Part shown: one piece after another, positions 43,554 through 51,764 of the stretch | How positions within the stretch are numbered: position 1 is the first letter of the stretch | How the letters are laid out: the number at the start of each line of letters is the position of its first letter | NCBI GenBank assembly: GCA_020850595.1 | Contig: JADZEK010000044.1 | Span: forward strand, 18,908-82,907 | Direction of reading: 5' to 3' | DNA: 64,000 bases | Source of the DNA: Anaerolineales bacterium | GTDB lineage: Bacteria > Chloroflexota > Anaerolineae > Anaerolineales > UBA6663 | Program-made: the position numbers and the translations under genes | The notes under the pieces: generated by a model | Databases searched by the model: none | Told to the model about the DNA's origin: nothing | Seen by the model: the letters and a program-made list of their open reading frames with translations, nothing else

Positions 43554-43829
43554 ATGCCGCCCATGATTGTCGCCGGACCGCCAACCAAGCGTCTGCCTCC
43601 CCGCGCTGCCATCGCGCTGGCTCCGGTACGCTGCGGGCCATCATCGGCGGTGAGCGAACCTGCTTGGACGCGGGGGGCCACGGCCACTTGCTTTGTCGGC
43701 GACAACGGATTCATCGGGCGCGCCTCGGAGCGCCTTCGCCGGGTAAACCTCTCGCTGCGTAAGCCCGGCCCCACGAGCGCCGTTCGTCTCGACGGCGAGC
43801 ACGGCTTGTTGGAAGGTAGTCACCCCTGA
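43554..43829 (+). CDS. short ORF coupled to lipoprotein gene
   Basis: A 91-residue reading frame without recognised features, rich in Arg, Pro and Ala. It is supported by a TATAAT 8 nt upstream and by TGATG overlap with the lipoprotein start at 43829, which would couple their translation. It may instead be part of an untranslated leader. There is no signal peptide or membrane helix. Confidence 0.4.
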   Translation: MPPMIVAGPPTKRLPPRAAIALAPVRCGPSSAVSEPAWTRGATATCFVGDNGFIGRASERLRRVNLSLRKPGPTSAVRLDGEHGLLEGSHP

Positions 43830-44692
43830 TGTTCAAGCCTCTGGCTTCTGTGTGCCTGGCTTACGCCATTCTACTAGCCGCGTGTCGGCCTGCGCCCGCC
43901 GCCATGCCTACCGCTACGGTCGTACAGTCCGGCCCGTCGGCCCTGTCAGTAGCGGTCGCCTCCAATGACTTTCCCACCGGGGGCACCCGCGTGCCGTTAG
44001 TGCTGTTTCTCGGGGCCAATCCGATCGGCGACGCGCAATCGGTCAGCGTGCAGGCCTATGACCTAAGCAGCGGCACGCCCGTCCCCGGCTGGAGCGGCAT
44101 GGCCACGGCCTACAACGACTACATTATCCCCTACTGGGTCGTCTACCCTGATCTGCCCACGGCCGGCCTGTGGGGCCTGGGCGTTGTCGTGACCCTGGCG
44201 GACGGCACACGACAGCCAGCCTCGCTTACCATTGAAGTCGTCGCCGATCCATCCGCGCCCGCCCTGGGGGAGGTGCCACCCGCCAGCCATAATCGCACCA
44301 CGGCCGATGAGCCTGATCTCGCTAAGCTGACCTCCGACCCCCAGCCGGAACGCGGCCTCTACACCCTGACCGTCGCGGACGCCCTCCAGAACGGCCTGCC
44401 CACGATCGTGACGTTCGCCACGCCGGCTTTCTGCACCAGCCGGCTTTGCGCGCCCGTCATCGAGAGCGTCAAGGCCGTGCGCGCCGAGCATCCCACGCAG
44501 GCCAATTACATCCACATTGAAGTGTTCACCGACTTTCAGACCTTCACCTACGCTCCTGAAATGGCGGAGTGGGGCATCCCCAGCGAGCCGTGGACCTTTG
44601 TGCTGGATGCCCAGGGCAAGGTGGTCGGGCGCTTCGGCGGCCCGGTGTCGCCGGCGGAGCTAGATGCCGTGCTGGTCCCGCTGCTGTCGTAA
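43829..44692 (+). CDS. lipoprotein with thioredoxin/SCO-like domain
   Basis: A 287-residue exported lipoprotein; the lipobox LLAAC puts the acylated Cys at residue 19. A beta-rich middle domain (~35-140) is followed by a thioredoxin-like domain (~180-287) with TFATPAFCTSRLCAPVIESV, a C-x4-C variant of the redox/metal motif, and WTFVLDAQGKVVGRFGGP. It lies 4 nt before a CopC-like gene, so extracytoplasmic copper handling or cytochrome oxidase assembly is a reasonable inference. Confidence 0.72.
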   Translation: MFKPLASVCLAYAILLAACRPAPAAMPTATVVQSGPSALSVAVASNDFPTGGTRVPLVLFLGANPIGDAQSVSVQAYDLSSGTPVPGWSGMATAYNDYIIPYWVVYPDLPTAGLWGLGVVVTLADGTRQPASLTIEVVADPSAPALGEVPPASHNRTTADEPDLAKLTSDPQPERGLYTLTVADALQNGLPTIVTFATPAFCTSRLCAPVIESVKAVRAEHPTQANYIHIEVFTDFQTFTYAPEMAEWGIPSEPWTFVLDAQGKVVGRFGGPVSPAELDAVLVPLLS

Positions 44693-44696
44693 CGTC

Positions 44697-45164
44697 GTGC
44701 GCCGCCTAATCCTCGCGGGCCTGCTGCTGAGTTTAGCCCTACTAGCGCTGCCGGGGTTAGCGCTAGCCCACGCCGAACTCACCGCCTCCGAGCCTGCCGC
44801 CGGTAGTACTGTGCCCGCTGGGCTTAGTCGCATTGTCCTGGCCTTCACGGAGCCGCCGGCGCTGGGCAGCACTATCGCGCTCTATACGGGTGACTTCGAA
44901 GCCGTTCCGGGCGTTGATAGCTACGTCGCCAACGGGCAGTTGTGGGCCGACCTCGACCCGCCGCTGCCTGCCGGCACCTACTCGGTCCAATGGTCGGCCC
45001 TGAGCACCGATGGGCACTCGGTGCAGGGTAGTTTTGAGTTCGCCGTGGCCGACGAAGCCTCCGCGCCCTTTCCTTGGCCCGCGTTCGTGTGCGTGCTCGT
45101 CGTCCTTATCCTGGTAGGCTCGCTGCCGTTCTTGTTCGCCCGATTACACCGCCGCACGGTATGA
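44697..45164 (+). CDS. CopC-domain copper-binding membrane protein
   Basis: A 155-residue protein with a signal peptide (LILAGLLLSLALLALPGLAL), after which the mature form would begin His-Ala-Glu-Leu. The CopC/YobA domain has HAELTASEPAAGSTV, its N-terminal His being a Cu(II) ligand, and STDGHSVQGSFEFAV with a second His. A C-terminal membrane helix (~128-148) ends RLHRRTV. GTG 44697 is chosen to give an intact signal peptide. Its stop overlaps the extended -10 of the ABC-F leader. Confidence 0.85.
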   Translation: MRRLILAGLLLSLALLALPGLALAHAELTASEPAAGSTVPAGLSRIVLAFTEPPALGSTIALYTGDFEAVPGVDSYVANGQLWADLDPPLPAGTYSVQWSALSTDGHSVQGSFEFAVADEASAPFPWPAFVCVLVVLILVGSLPFLFARLHRRTV

Positions 45165-45170
45165 TATACT
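45162..45170 (+). promoter_or_regulatory. extended -10 promoter of the ABC-F leader
   Basis: TGATATACT: TG-n-TATACT with the hexamer at 45165-45170. It overlaps the copC-like stop codon. The predicted start near 45177 gives a ~160-nt leader before the ABC-F gene. Confidence 0.65.
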
Positions 45171-45198
45171 TTCGTTCGCACGCGCGAGGAGGCTCTCG

Positions 45199-45219
45199 AT
45201 GACACGCTTGTCGCTCTAA
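45199..45219 (+). CDS. leader peptide MTRLSL of ABC-F attenuator
   Basis: A six-codon ORF, ATG ACA CGC TTG TCG CTC TAA, preceded by a strong GAGGAGG (45186-45192) with 6-nt spacing. It lies between the promoter and the terminator hairpin in front of the ABC-F gene. Short leader peptides in this position let stalled ribosomes switch on resistance ABC-F and erm genes, so a sensing role is likely. The Arg-Leu-containing peptide recalls known MxRL-type stalling leaders; drug specificity cannot be predicted. Confidence 0.65.
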   Translation: MTRLSL

Positions 45220-45257
45220 CCCTATCTGTTTCCGGGTAACGAACTTGGTCTCTTGAC

Positions 45258-45281
45258 GGCAGGGTGGCGCTTCCCTGTGCC
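45258..45281 (+). promoter_or_regulatory. possible leader hairpin before terminator
   Basis: GGCAGGG (45258-45264) can pair with CCCT and GCC (45273-45281), with a two-base bulge and an 8-nt loop. It may be an alternative structure of the attenuator. Confidence 0.35.
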
Positions 45282-45288
45282 GAATTGG

Positions 45289-45316
45289 AAAACCGAGGGC
45301 GTTGGCCCTCGGTTTT
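45289..45316 (+). terminator. intrinsic terminator/attenuator before ABC-F gene
   Basis: AAAACCGAGGGC, GTTG loop, GCCCTCGGTTTT: a perfect 12-bp stem ending in four U residues. It ends 23 nt before the ABC-F ATG, with no promoter in between, so transcription must pass it to express the gene. Confidence 0.8.
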
Positions 45317-45339
45317 CGATTTAAGCGCCCGGAGCCACT

Positions 45340-46980
45340 ATGTTGATTGCGCATCACCTCACGAAGTCCTACGGTCTCGACACCGTTGTGGCCGACGTTT
45401 CCGTCAGTATTGGTCAGGGCGACCGGGCGGGCCTCGTTGGCCCGAACGGCAGCGGCAAGACCACGTTGTTGCGCCTACTGGCAGGCGTTGAGCGGCCTGA
45501 CTCGGGCACGGTCAGTGCCACGCCCGCCTCGCTGCACCTGGGCTACCTGCCGCAAGGCCTGGAGTTTAGCCCGGCGGAGACAATCGGTGGCTATCTCGAC
45601 CGGGCTGGGGGCGATGTGGCCCAGCTGGAGGCCGAGGTTGAACGCCTGGCCGGCGAGCTGGCGCATAAACCGCGGCAGCCTGCTGTGCAGCGCGCTTACG
45701 ATGCGGCATTATCGCGACTGACCGCTGCCGTGATTACGTCCGGCCGAGTGCCCGTCGTGCTCGCCGCCCTGGGCCTGGGCCATCTGCCCATCGCCACCAA
45801 GGTGAACAACCTCAGCGGCGGCCAAAAGACTCGCCTGGCGCTGGCGAGCGTGCTGCTGGCTGACCCCGACCTGCTGCTGCTCGATGAGCCTACCAACCAC
45901 CTCGACATCGGCATGTTGGCCTGGCTGGAAGGCTGGCTGACCACCTATCGCGGCGCGGTGCTGGTCGTATCGCACGACCGCGCTTTTCTGGATCGCACGG
46001 TCAACCGGATTATCGAACTCGACGCGATGTCGCACCAAACGCGGGAGTACCCTGGCAGCTACACCGACTTTGTCGAGGCGAAGTTGGCCGAGCAAATGCG
46101 TCAGCAGCAGGCCTACACTGATCAGCAAATGGAACTGGCGCGGCTTCGGAACGCCGCTCGCCACTTGCGCGGCTTAGCGCGCTTCCGCAAAGGCGGCAAG
46201 GCCGACTCCGGCGACAAGTTTGCCAAGGGATTTTTCGCCGACCGCAGCCTCGGCACAGTTGGGCGAGCCAAACGCCTCGAGGCCCGCATCCAGCATCTCC
46301 TGACTGATGAGAAGCTGGAGAAGCCGCGCCCCAATTGGCAGATGAAGCTCGACTTTGGCGCTGCCCCGGTCAGCGGGCAGGACGTGCTCGTGCTCGAGAA
46401 CCTGTCGGTCGGATACGGCGACCTGCCCCTGTTGACTCGGTTGAACGCCGGCCTCCGGGTTGGGGCGCGCGTGGCCCTCATCGGACCCAACGGGTCTGGC
46501 AAGACCACGCTGGTGCGCACCATCGCCGGTCGGCAGCCGCCGCTGGCCGGCCGTGTCCGGCTCGGCAGCAATGTCCGCGTTGGGTACATGGCTCAGGAGC
46601 AGGAGTCGCTCGACGCGACGCTGAACCCGCTCGAGACCATCCGCAGAAGCGCGCCGTTAACCGAAACCGATGCCCGCGCTTTCTTGCACTTCTTCCTTTT
46701 TACACAAGATGATGTGTTTGTCCCTGTTGGCAAGCTGTCGTTCGGCGAGCGCGCGCGCTTAGCGTTGGGCTCGCTTGTGGTGGCAGGCTGCAACTTTCTG
46801 CTGCTCGACGAGCCGATTAACCATCTGGACCTGCCTTCGCGCGCCCGTTTTGAGCAGGCGCTGGAGCAGTTCGAGGGTACGGTGCTGGCCGTCGTCCACG
46901 ACCGATATTTCATCGAAGGCTTTGCCAGCGAGATCTGGGAGATTGTTGACGGAGGGCTGCGCGTGGAGCCTGCCGGATAG
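45340..46980 (+). CDS. ABC-F family ATPase (possible antibiotic-resistance type)
   Basis: A 546-residue protein with two ABC domains and no membrane segments. Domain 1: GPNGSGKTTLLRLLAG, signature LSGGQKTRLALA, Walker B LLLDEPTNHLD. Domain 2: GPNGSGKTTLVRTIAG, LSFGERARLALG, LLLDEPINHLD. A charged linker (~250-325; HLRGLARFRKGGKADSGDKF) matches the P-site tRNA interaction motif region of ABC-F ribosome factors. GGAG lies 5 nt before ATG. The attenuator upstream suggests control by ribosome inhibition, as for ribosome-protection factors. A housekeeping translation factor role is the alternative. Confidence 0.9.
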   Translation: MLIAHHLTKSYGLDTVVADVSVSIGQGDRAGLVGPNGSGKTTLLRLLAGVERPDSGTVSATPASLHLGYLPQGLEFSPAETIGGYLDRAGGDVAQLEAEVERLAGELAHKPRQPAVQRAYDAALSRLTAAVITSGRVPVVLAALGLGHLPIATKVNNLSGGQKTRLALASVLLADPDLLLLDEPTNHLDIGMLAWLEGWLTTYRGAVLVVSHDRAFLDRTVNRIIELDAMSHQTREYPGSYTDFVEAKLAEQMRQQQAYTDQQMELARLRNAARHLRGLARFRKGGKADSGDKFAKGFFADRSLGTVGRAKRLEARIQHLLTDEKLEKPRPNWQMKLDFGAAPVSGQDVLVLENLSVGYGDLPLLTRLNAGLRVGARVALIGPNGSGKTTLVRTIAGRQPPLAGRVRLGSNVRVGYMAQEQESLDATLNPLETIRRSAPLTETDARAFLHFFLFTQDDVFVPVGKLSFGERARLALGSLVVAGCNFLLLDEPINHLDLPSRARFEQALEQFEGTVLAVVHDRYFIEGFASEIWEIVDGGLRVEPAG

Positions 46981-47186
46981 TGCGTCCGGTCTGAACGGCT
47001 GTGTGTGCTCTGGGTCATTGGCTTGACGGATCAGCGTCGGGTTGGGGGAAAATCCGATTGACCCCCCGAGCAGCGGAAACGGCGTCGGTGGCCCTGGGCC
47101 GTGTGCGCCGACTCGCCTGGCAAGGAGGCGCCCGCGTGTCGGCAGACGTCGCGCGCGAGCTGGAACGGCCCTGCCCATTCGTCCAC

Positions 47187-47215
47187 TTGAAATTGGGCAG
47201 GGTGCTCCCTATACT
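47187..47215 (+). promoter_or_regulatory. promoter of ABC exporter gene
   Basis: TTGAAA (47187-47192), 17 bp, TATACT (47210-47215). CTGCCCA/TGGGCAG and GGGCAGG/CCTGCCC inverted elements flank and overlap it, so an operator is possible. Confidence 0.65.
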
Positions 47216-47276
47216 GAAATTCCTGCCCTGCACCAGGCCGAAGGGCACGGCCCCCCGGGCACGGCTTGAAGGACAC

Positions 47277-49145
47277 ATGACCACAACTTCCGCTCCTGCT
47301 CTTGGCCGTGCGGCGCGTTGGTGTGCCTGGCTGAGCGAACGCCGCGCCAAGTTGGCCGACGCCAGTCTCAATGTCCGCCGGGCTTTCAGCCTAGTTTTTC
47401 AGGCGCATCCCGGATCGGCCACGGCCATGGCGGCCTGCACGCTCGTTGGCGCGCTCTTGCCGGCCAGCCAGGCCTGGGTCGGTAAGCTCATCGTTGACGC
47501 CGTGGTCACGGCCATCAACACCCAGGTCGGCGCCCAAGCCGGCTTGCGCGCCGTACTGCCGCTGCTGCTGGCAGAGTTCGGCCTGTTACTGATCCAGTCC
47601 GTCAATGCCCAGGCGCGGACGTTGGCCGAGCACATCCTGCACGCCCGACTCAACCTCGCCATCAATACCCGGATCATCCGCAAGGCGCTTGAGCTAGACC
47701 TGGCGCATTTCGAGAACGCCGAGTTCTACGACAAGCTGCAGAACGCTCGCCGCGAGGCCGACTGGCGCGGCTTGCAGATCGTTAACGGCGGCTTCTACGT
47801 CGCGCAGAACATCGTCACGCTGCTGTCGTTTGGCGCGCTGCTCATCCGTTTTAGCCCGTGGTTGGCGCTCATCCTGTTTGCGGCCACCATCCCGGCCTTC
47901 CTGGCCCAGAGCCGCTTCGCCGAGCTCAACTTCCGCGTGCTCTCCTGGCGCGCCCCCGAAGCGCGCCGCCTCATGTATCTTGAGCACCTGCTCACCGACT
48001 ACGACGCGGTCAAGGAGGTCAAGCTCTTCAACCTGGGCGAGCCACTGCTGGGCCGCTACGCCGACCTGTTCTGGAAGTTTCTGCGGGAGGATCAGGGCAT
48101 TGCCCAGAAGCGCAGCCTGGCCTCGTTGATCTGGGGGCTGCTCGCCACGCTCTCCTACTATGGCGCCTACGCCTGGATTGTCTGGCGCGCCGTCGGCAAC
48201 ACCATCACGCTGGGCGATATGACCCTCTACCTGGGTATTTTCCGCGGCAGCCAGAACATGTTTGAGGCCGTCCTGAGCGGCCTCAGTGAGCTGTATGAGA
48301 ACGGTCTGTTCATGAGCAACCTGTTCGCCTTCCTTGAACTCGAGCCGGAGATGATCGTCGCCGCTGAGCCGCGGCCCGTGCCGCAGACTATCAGCGCCGG
48401 GCTGGAGTTCCGCGATGTGTCGTTCCGCTACGCTGGGCAGGAAACCTGGGCGCTACGCCACATCAATTTGAGCATCCGACCGGGCGAGAAAATCGCGCTG
48501 GTCGGCCCGAATGGCGCAGGCAAGACCAGCCTCATCAAGCTGCTCACGCGCCTCTATGATCCTACCGAAGGCCGCATCCTGCTCGACGGCGTGGACTTGC
48601 GCGACTTCCAGCCGAACGAACTCCACCAGCGTATCGGCGTGATCTTCCAAGACTTCGTGCGATACCATCTGGCAGCCGCCGAGAACGTGGGCTTTGGGCA
48701 GATTGAGCATCTGGGCGACCGGCCGCGCATCGAGCAGGCGGCGGCCAAGAGCGGGGCGGACCCGGTGATCCGCGCTCTGCCGGAAGGCTATGAGACCACG
48801 CTGGGCCGGTGGTTTAGCAAGGGCCGTGATCTATCCGGCGGCGAGTGGCAAAAGATCGCGTTAGCTCGGGCCTTCATGCGCGACTGTGAAGTGATCGTGC
48901 TTGATGAGCCGACGGCCGCGCTCGATGCCGAGAACGAGATGCGCGTGTTTCAGCAGTTTCGGGAACTGACGGCGGACAAGATCGCGGTGCTGATCAGCCA
49001 CCGCTTCTCCACCGTACGTATGGCCGACCGCATCTGCGTGATTGAGGGTGGTGCGCTCAGCGAGGTTGGGACGCACGCCGAATTGTTGGCCTTGGGCGGC
49101 ACCTACGCTCGTCTGTTCACGCTCCAGGCCGAGTCGTACAGATAG
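47277..49145 (+). CDS. ABC exporter (fused membrane and ATPase domains)
   Basis: A 622-residue half-transporter: ~6 membrane helices (~50-330) followed by one ATPase domain with GPNGAGKTSLIKLLTRLYDP, signature LSGGEWQKIALARA, VIVLDEPTAALD and the switch His in LISHRFSTVR. It probably works as a homodimer exporting lipid, peptide or drug. I chose ATG 47277, 55 nt after the predicted start site. A GTG at 47136 with a strong AAGGAGG is in frame and would add 47 residues, but it lies upstream of the promoter. The region 46981-47276 holds no other gene. Confidence 0.88.
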   Translation: MTTTSAPALGRAARWCAWLSERRAKLADASLNVRRAFSLVFQAHPGSATAMAACTLVGALLPASQAWVGKLIVDAVVTAINTQVGAQAGLRAVLPLLLAEFGLLLIQSVNAQARTLAEHILHARLNLAINTRIIRKALELDLAHFENAEFYDKLQNARREADWRGLQIVNGGFYVAQNIVTLLSFGALLIRFSPWLALILFAATIPAFLAQSRFAELNFRVLSWRAPEARRLMYLEHLLTDYDAVKEVKLFNLGEPLLGRYADLFWKFLREDQGIAQKRSLASLIWGLLATLSYYGAYAWIVWRAVGNTITLGDMTLYLGIFRGSQNMFEAVLSGLSELYENGLFMSNLFAFLELEPEMIVAAEPRPVPQTISAGLEFRDVSFRYAGQETWALRHINLSIRPGEKIALVGPNGAGKTSLIKLLTRLYDPTEGRILLDGVDLRDFQPNELHQRIGVIFQDFVRYHLAAAENVGFGQIEHLGDRPRIEQAAAKSGADPVIRALPEGYETTLGRWFSKGRDLSGGEWQKIALARAFMRDCEVIVLDEPTAALDAENEMRVFQQFRELTADKIAVLISHRFSTVRMADRICVIEGGALSEVGTHAELLALGGTYARLFTLQAESYR

Positions 49146-49153
49146 CCCCGCAC

Positions 49154-49627
49154 CTAGCCGGTTTCAACCAGCCGCGCATTGGTGAGCGCCTGTAGGTCGT
49201 CCACGCTCAGCCGCAGGTTCGCGCCGCGCTGCCCCGCGCTGATGTGAAGATGGGGCAGGCCCATCGCCGCGGTGGAGAGACAGATCTCAAAGCCGCGGTT
49301 GAGCAGCGCCAGCGCCGAGATACCCCCGACTTGCAGGCCGGTCAGGGCTTCGGCCTCGCGCTGGGCGGCCATCTTCAGCCTCTTTTCACCCAGCGACACC
49401 GCCAGGACTTTTAGGTCTAGGTCGCGGCCGGCCGGGCACATCACTAACAGCGGCTTCTTGCCTCTGGTTTCGCGCAGCACTACCAGCGTCTTGAACACCC
49501 GCTCAGGCGGCACGCCCAGCAGGTCGGCCGTCACCTCGGCCGAGTGTTTTTCGGGCGGAAATTCGAAAAGCTCGTAGTTGACCTGGCGCGCATCGAGCAG
49601 GCGTGTAACGTTATTGCGAATGGGCAT
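49154..49627 (-). CDS. ybaK: YbaK-family Cys-tRNA(Pro)/aminoacyl-tRNA deacylase
   Basis: A 157-residue YbaK/EbsC protein, a trans-editing factor that hydrolyses mischarged Cys-tRNA(Pro). It contains EVTADLLGVPPERVFKTLVV with the conserved Lys, MCPAGRDLDLKVLA and GLQVGGISALAL. It starts 3 nt after the DppC-like permease gene and is probably co-transcribed with it. Confidence 0.88.
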   Translation of the reverse strand: MPIRNNVTRLLDARQVNYELFEFPPEKHSAEVTADLLGVPPERVFKTLVVLRETRGKKPLLVMCPAGRDLDLKVLAVSLGEKRLKMAAQREAEALTGLQVGGISALALLNRGFEICLSTAAMGLPHLHISAGQRGANLRLSVDDLQALTNARLVETG

Positions 49628-49630
49628 GGT

Positions 49631-50599
49631 CTACGGTGCGCCTTGCGGGGCGGGGCCGGCGGGCGCAGGCGACCCAGGCAGTACGCCTAGCCGCGCCGCG
49701 CGGGGGTCGAGCATGCGGTTGAGGCCGTCGCCCAGCAGATTCCAGCCCAACCCGAAGAAGACAATGGCAAGCGTCGCCGGGAGAAACGTCCACCAGTACC
49801 GCAGTGGATTGCCAGACAGGCCGATCACGTAGTCGCGCCCGCCGGCCAGCAGGGTGCCCCATTGTGAGCCGCCGAACCCGACGCCGATAAACGTGAACGC
49901 CGCCGCCAGGATCACCATGCCGCCCACGTCGCGCGCTGCCAGTACAACGGCGGGGGCCAGGGCGTTGGGCAGCAGGTGTCGAACGATGATGCGCAGGGGA
50001 CCCGCGCCCATAGCGTGCGCGGCTTCCACGAAATCAAGGGCCTTGAGGCGGATGACGTTGGCGTTGATCAGCCGGGCATACGGCATCCACGAGAAGGTGA
50101 TGAGCGCCAACATGACGGGCGAGGCCTGCACCAGGCTCAGCGCGCGCTGCCACCAGGCGGGCGACTCGGGGTTACCCTGGAACAGCACTTGCGAGAACAT
50201 CCACACGCTCGCGATGGCGGGGAAGGCCAGGAAGGCGTCGGTCAGGCGCATGAGCAGCGTGTTGACCCAGCCGCCGAAGTAGCCGCCAACGGCGCCGACG
50301 GTGATGCCGATGACGGCGGTCGCCGCGGTGACCACCAAGCCAAAGCGCAAGGCATCGCGCGCCCCCCAGATCACTACTGTGTAGACGTCGGCGCCGCCCG
50401 CCACGGTGCCAAGCAGATGCGAGTCGTCCGGCGGCTGCGGTTTGACCTGGTAGCGCACGTTGCCCGGGTCGGTCTGCGCGCCGGCGGGGCGCACGGGCGC
50501 CAGCAGGGGCGCGGCGGCGGCCACTCCAACCACCAGCAGGATGAGGGCGGCGGCCAGCCGATTGGCGCGCGAAGCCAGGAAGCGGCGCAGCGCGTTCAC
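49631..50599 (-). CDS. ABC transporter permease (DppC/OppC-like)
   Basis: A 322-residue binding-protein-dependent permease of the dipeptide/oligopeptide/nickel family. An N-terminal helix and periplasmic segment (~15-75) precede five more helices; the cytoplasmic EAA loop reads EAAHAMGAGPLRIIVRHLLP. GTG 50599 overlaps the partner's stop (GTGA); a longer frame upstream is not hydrophobic and is rejected. No solute-binding protein or ATPase is encoded nearby, so substrate is unknown. Confidence 0.87.
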   Translation of the reverse strand: MNALRRFLASRANRLAAALILLVVGVAAAAPLLAPVRPAGAQTDPGNVRYQVKPQPPDDSHLLGTVAGGADVYTVVIWGARDALRFGLVVTAATAVIGITVGAVGGYFGGWVNTLLMRLTDAFLAFPAIASVWMFSQVLFQGNPESPAWWQRALSLVQASPVMLALITFSWMPYARLINANVIRLKALDFVEAAHAMGAGPLRIIVRHLLPNALAPAVVLAARDVGGMVILAAAFTFIGVGFGGSQWGTLLAGGRDYVIGLSGNPLRYWWTFLPATLAIVFFGLGWNLLGDGLNRMLDPRAARLGVLPGSPAPAGPAPQGAP

Positions 50600-51672
50600 G
50601 GTGACGGCTCCAGGCCTTCCCGCAGGCGCGGGTCGAGCAGGGCCTGCGCGGCGTCGAGGGCGAGCATGATGGGCAGCACCAGCAGCACGCTGAAGATGGC
50701 GAAACCCATGGCCGAAGCCGCATCGGGCGCGCCGCGAATGGAAGAGACGGCCAACTCTGACAGGCCGGGGAAGTTGAAGACGGCTTCCACGACGTAGACG
50801 CCGGTGATCAGGCCGGCGGCGGAGAGCGCGATGCTGGTCAGCCCGGGGCCGATGGCGTTGCGCAAGGCGTGGCGCCACACGATGCGGCGGCTGGGCAACC
50901 CGCGCGCCTTGGCGGAGACGATGTAGTCCTTATTGCTTTCCTCGATAATGGCGGCGCGTGTGATGCGGCCGAGCGTGGCCCAGTGAGCCAGGCTGAGCGT
51001 GACCACCGGCAGGGCCAAATGCTGAAGGGCGTTGAGCGTGATGTCGAGCCGGCCGTTGAGCAGGCCATCCACCGTCAACAAGCCGGTAATCCAGTCGAAC
51101 TTGACGCTCGATTGGACGATGACGTCTTTGGCATCCGTGCGGCCGGGCGAGAACCACCCCAGCCCAACGTAGAAGACGGACAGCAGCACCAGGCCCAGGA
51201 TGAACGGCGGCACGGAGGTGGCCACGAAGGCCAGCAGTCGGAACGAGTTGTCTACCCGGCGCTCGGGCCGCCAACCAGCGACCACGCCGCTGATGAGGCC
51301 GAATGGGATGAGCAGCAAGGCCGAGTACAGCGTGATCTCGGCGGTGGCCGGGATGCGGCGCAATATCACCTGAAGCACGGGGGCGCGAAACTTTGGACTC
51401 CAGCCCCAGTCACCCTGGAGCAGGCCGCTGATCCAGTAGCCATACTGGACGGGATAGGGCTGGTCAAGGTGATGATCGCGAATGATGTTGTCAATGATGC
51501 GCTGTAACTGCGCCTCGGTCAGGTAGGAGGGCAGGCGCGGCGGCAGGTAGAGCGCGGCGCGGGATTCCACCGGCGCGAGCATGACGATGCCGTAGAGGGC
51601 GGCGGTGGTGACGAAGAGTGTCACGACCACATAGGCCAGACGACTTAACGCAAAGCGGAGGGCGGGGTGCAT
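50596..51672 (-). CDS. ABC transporter permease (DppB/OppB-like)
   Basis: A 358-residue permease with the usual N-terminal helix (LSRLAYVVVTLFVTTAALYG), a large external loop and an EAA-type loop SAKARGLPSRRIVWRHALRN. It pairs with the DppC-like gene. The orphan arrangement, with neither binding protein nor ATPases within the window, means that the remaining components would have to come from elsewhere. Confidence 0.87.
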   Translation of the reverse strand: MHPALRFALSRLAYVVVTLFVTTAALYGIVMLAPVESRAALYLPPRLPSYLTEAQLQRIIDNIIRDHHLDQPYPVQYGYWISGLLQGDWGWSPKFRAPVLQVILRRIPATAEITLYSALLLIPFGLISGVVAGWRPERRVDNSFRLLAFVATSVPPFILGLVLLSVFYVGLGWFSPGRTDAKDVIVQSSVKFDWITGLLTVDGLLNGRLDITLNALQHLALPVVTLSLAHWATLGRITRAAIIEESNKDYIVSAKARGLPSRRIVWRHALRNAIGPGLTSIALSAAGLITGVYVVEAVFNFPGLSELAVSSIRGAPDAASAMGFAIFSVLLVLPIMLALDAAQALLDPRLREGLEPSP

Positions 51673-51764
51673 GGCGGCCGGGCTGCGGCGGGCGGCGATT
51701 TGCGATACGCAGCAGGCGAGGAACGCAAGCGCGCGTGACAGGGCCGCCTGCTCCTAGGGCTTAC

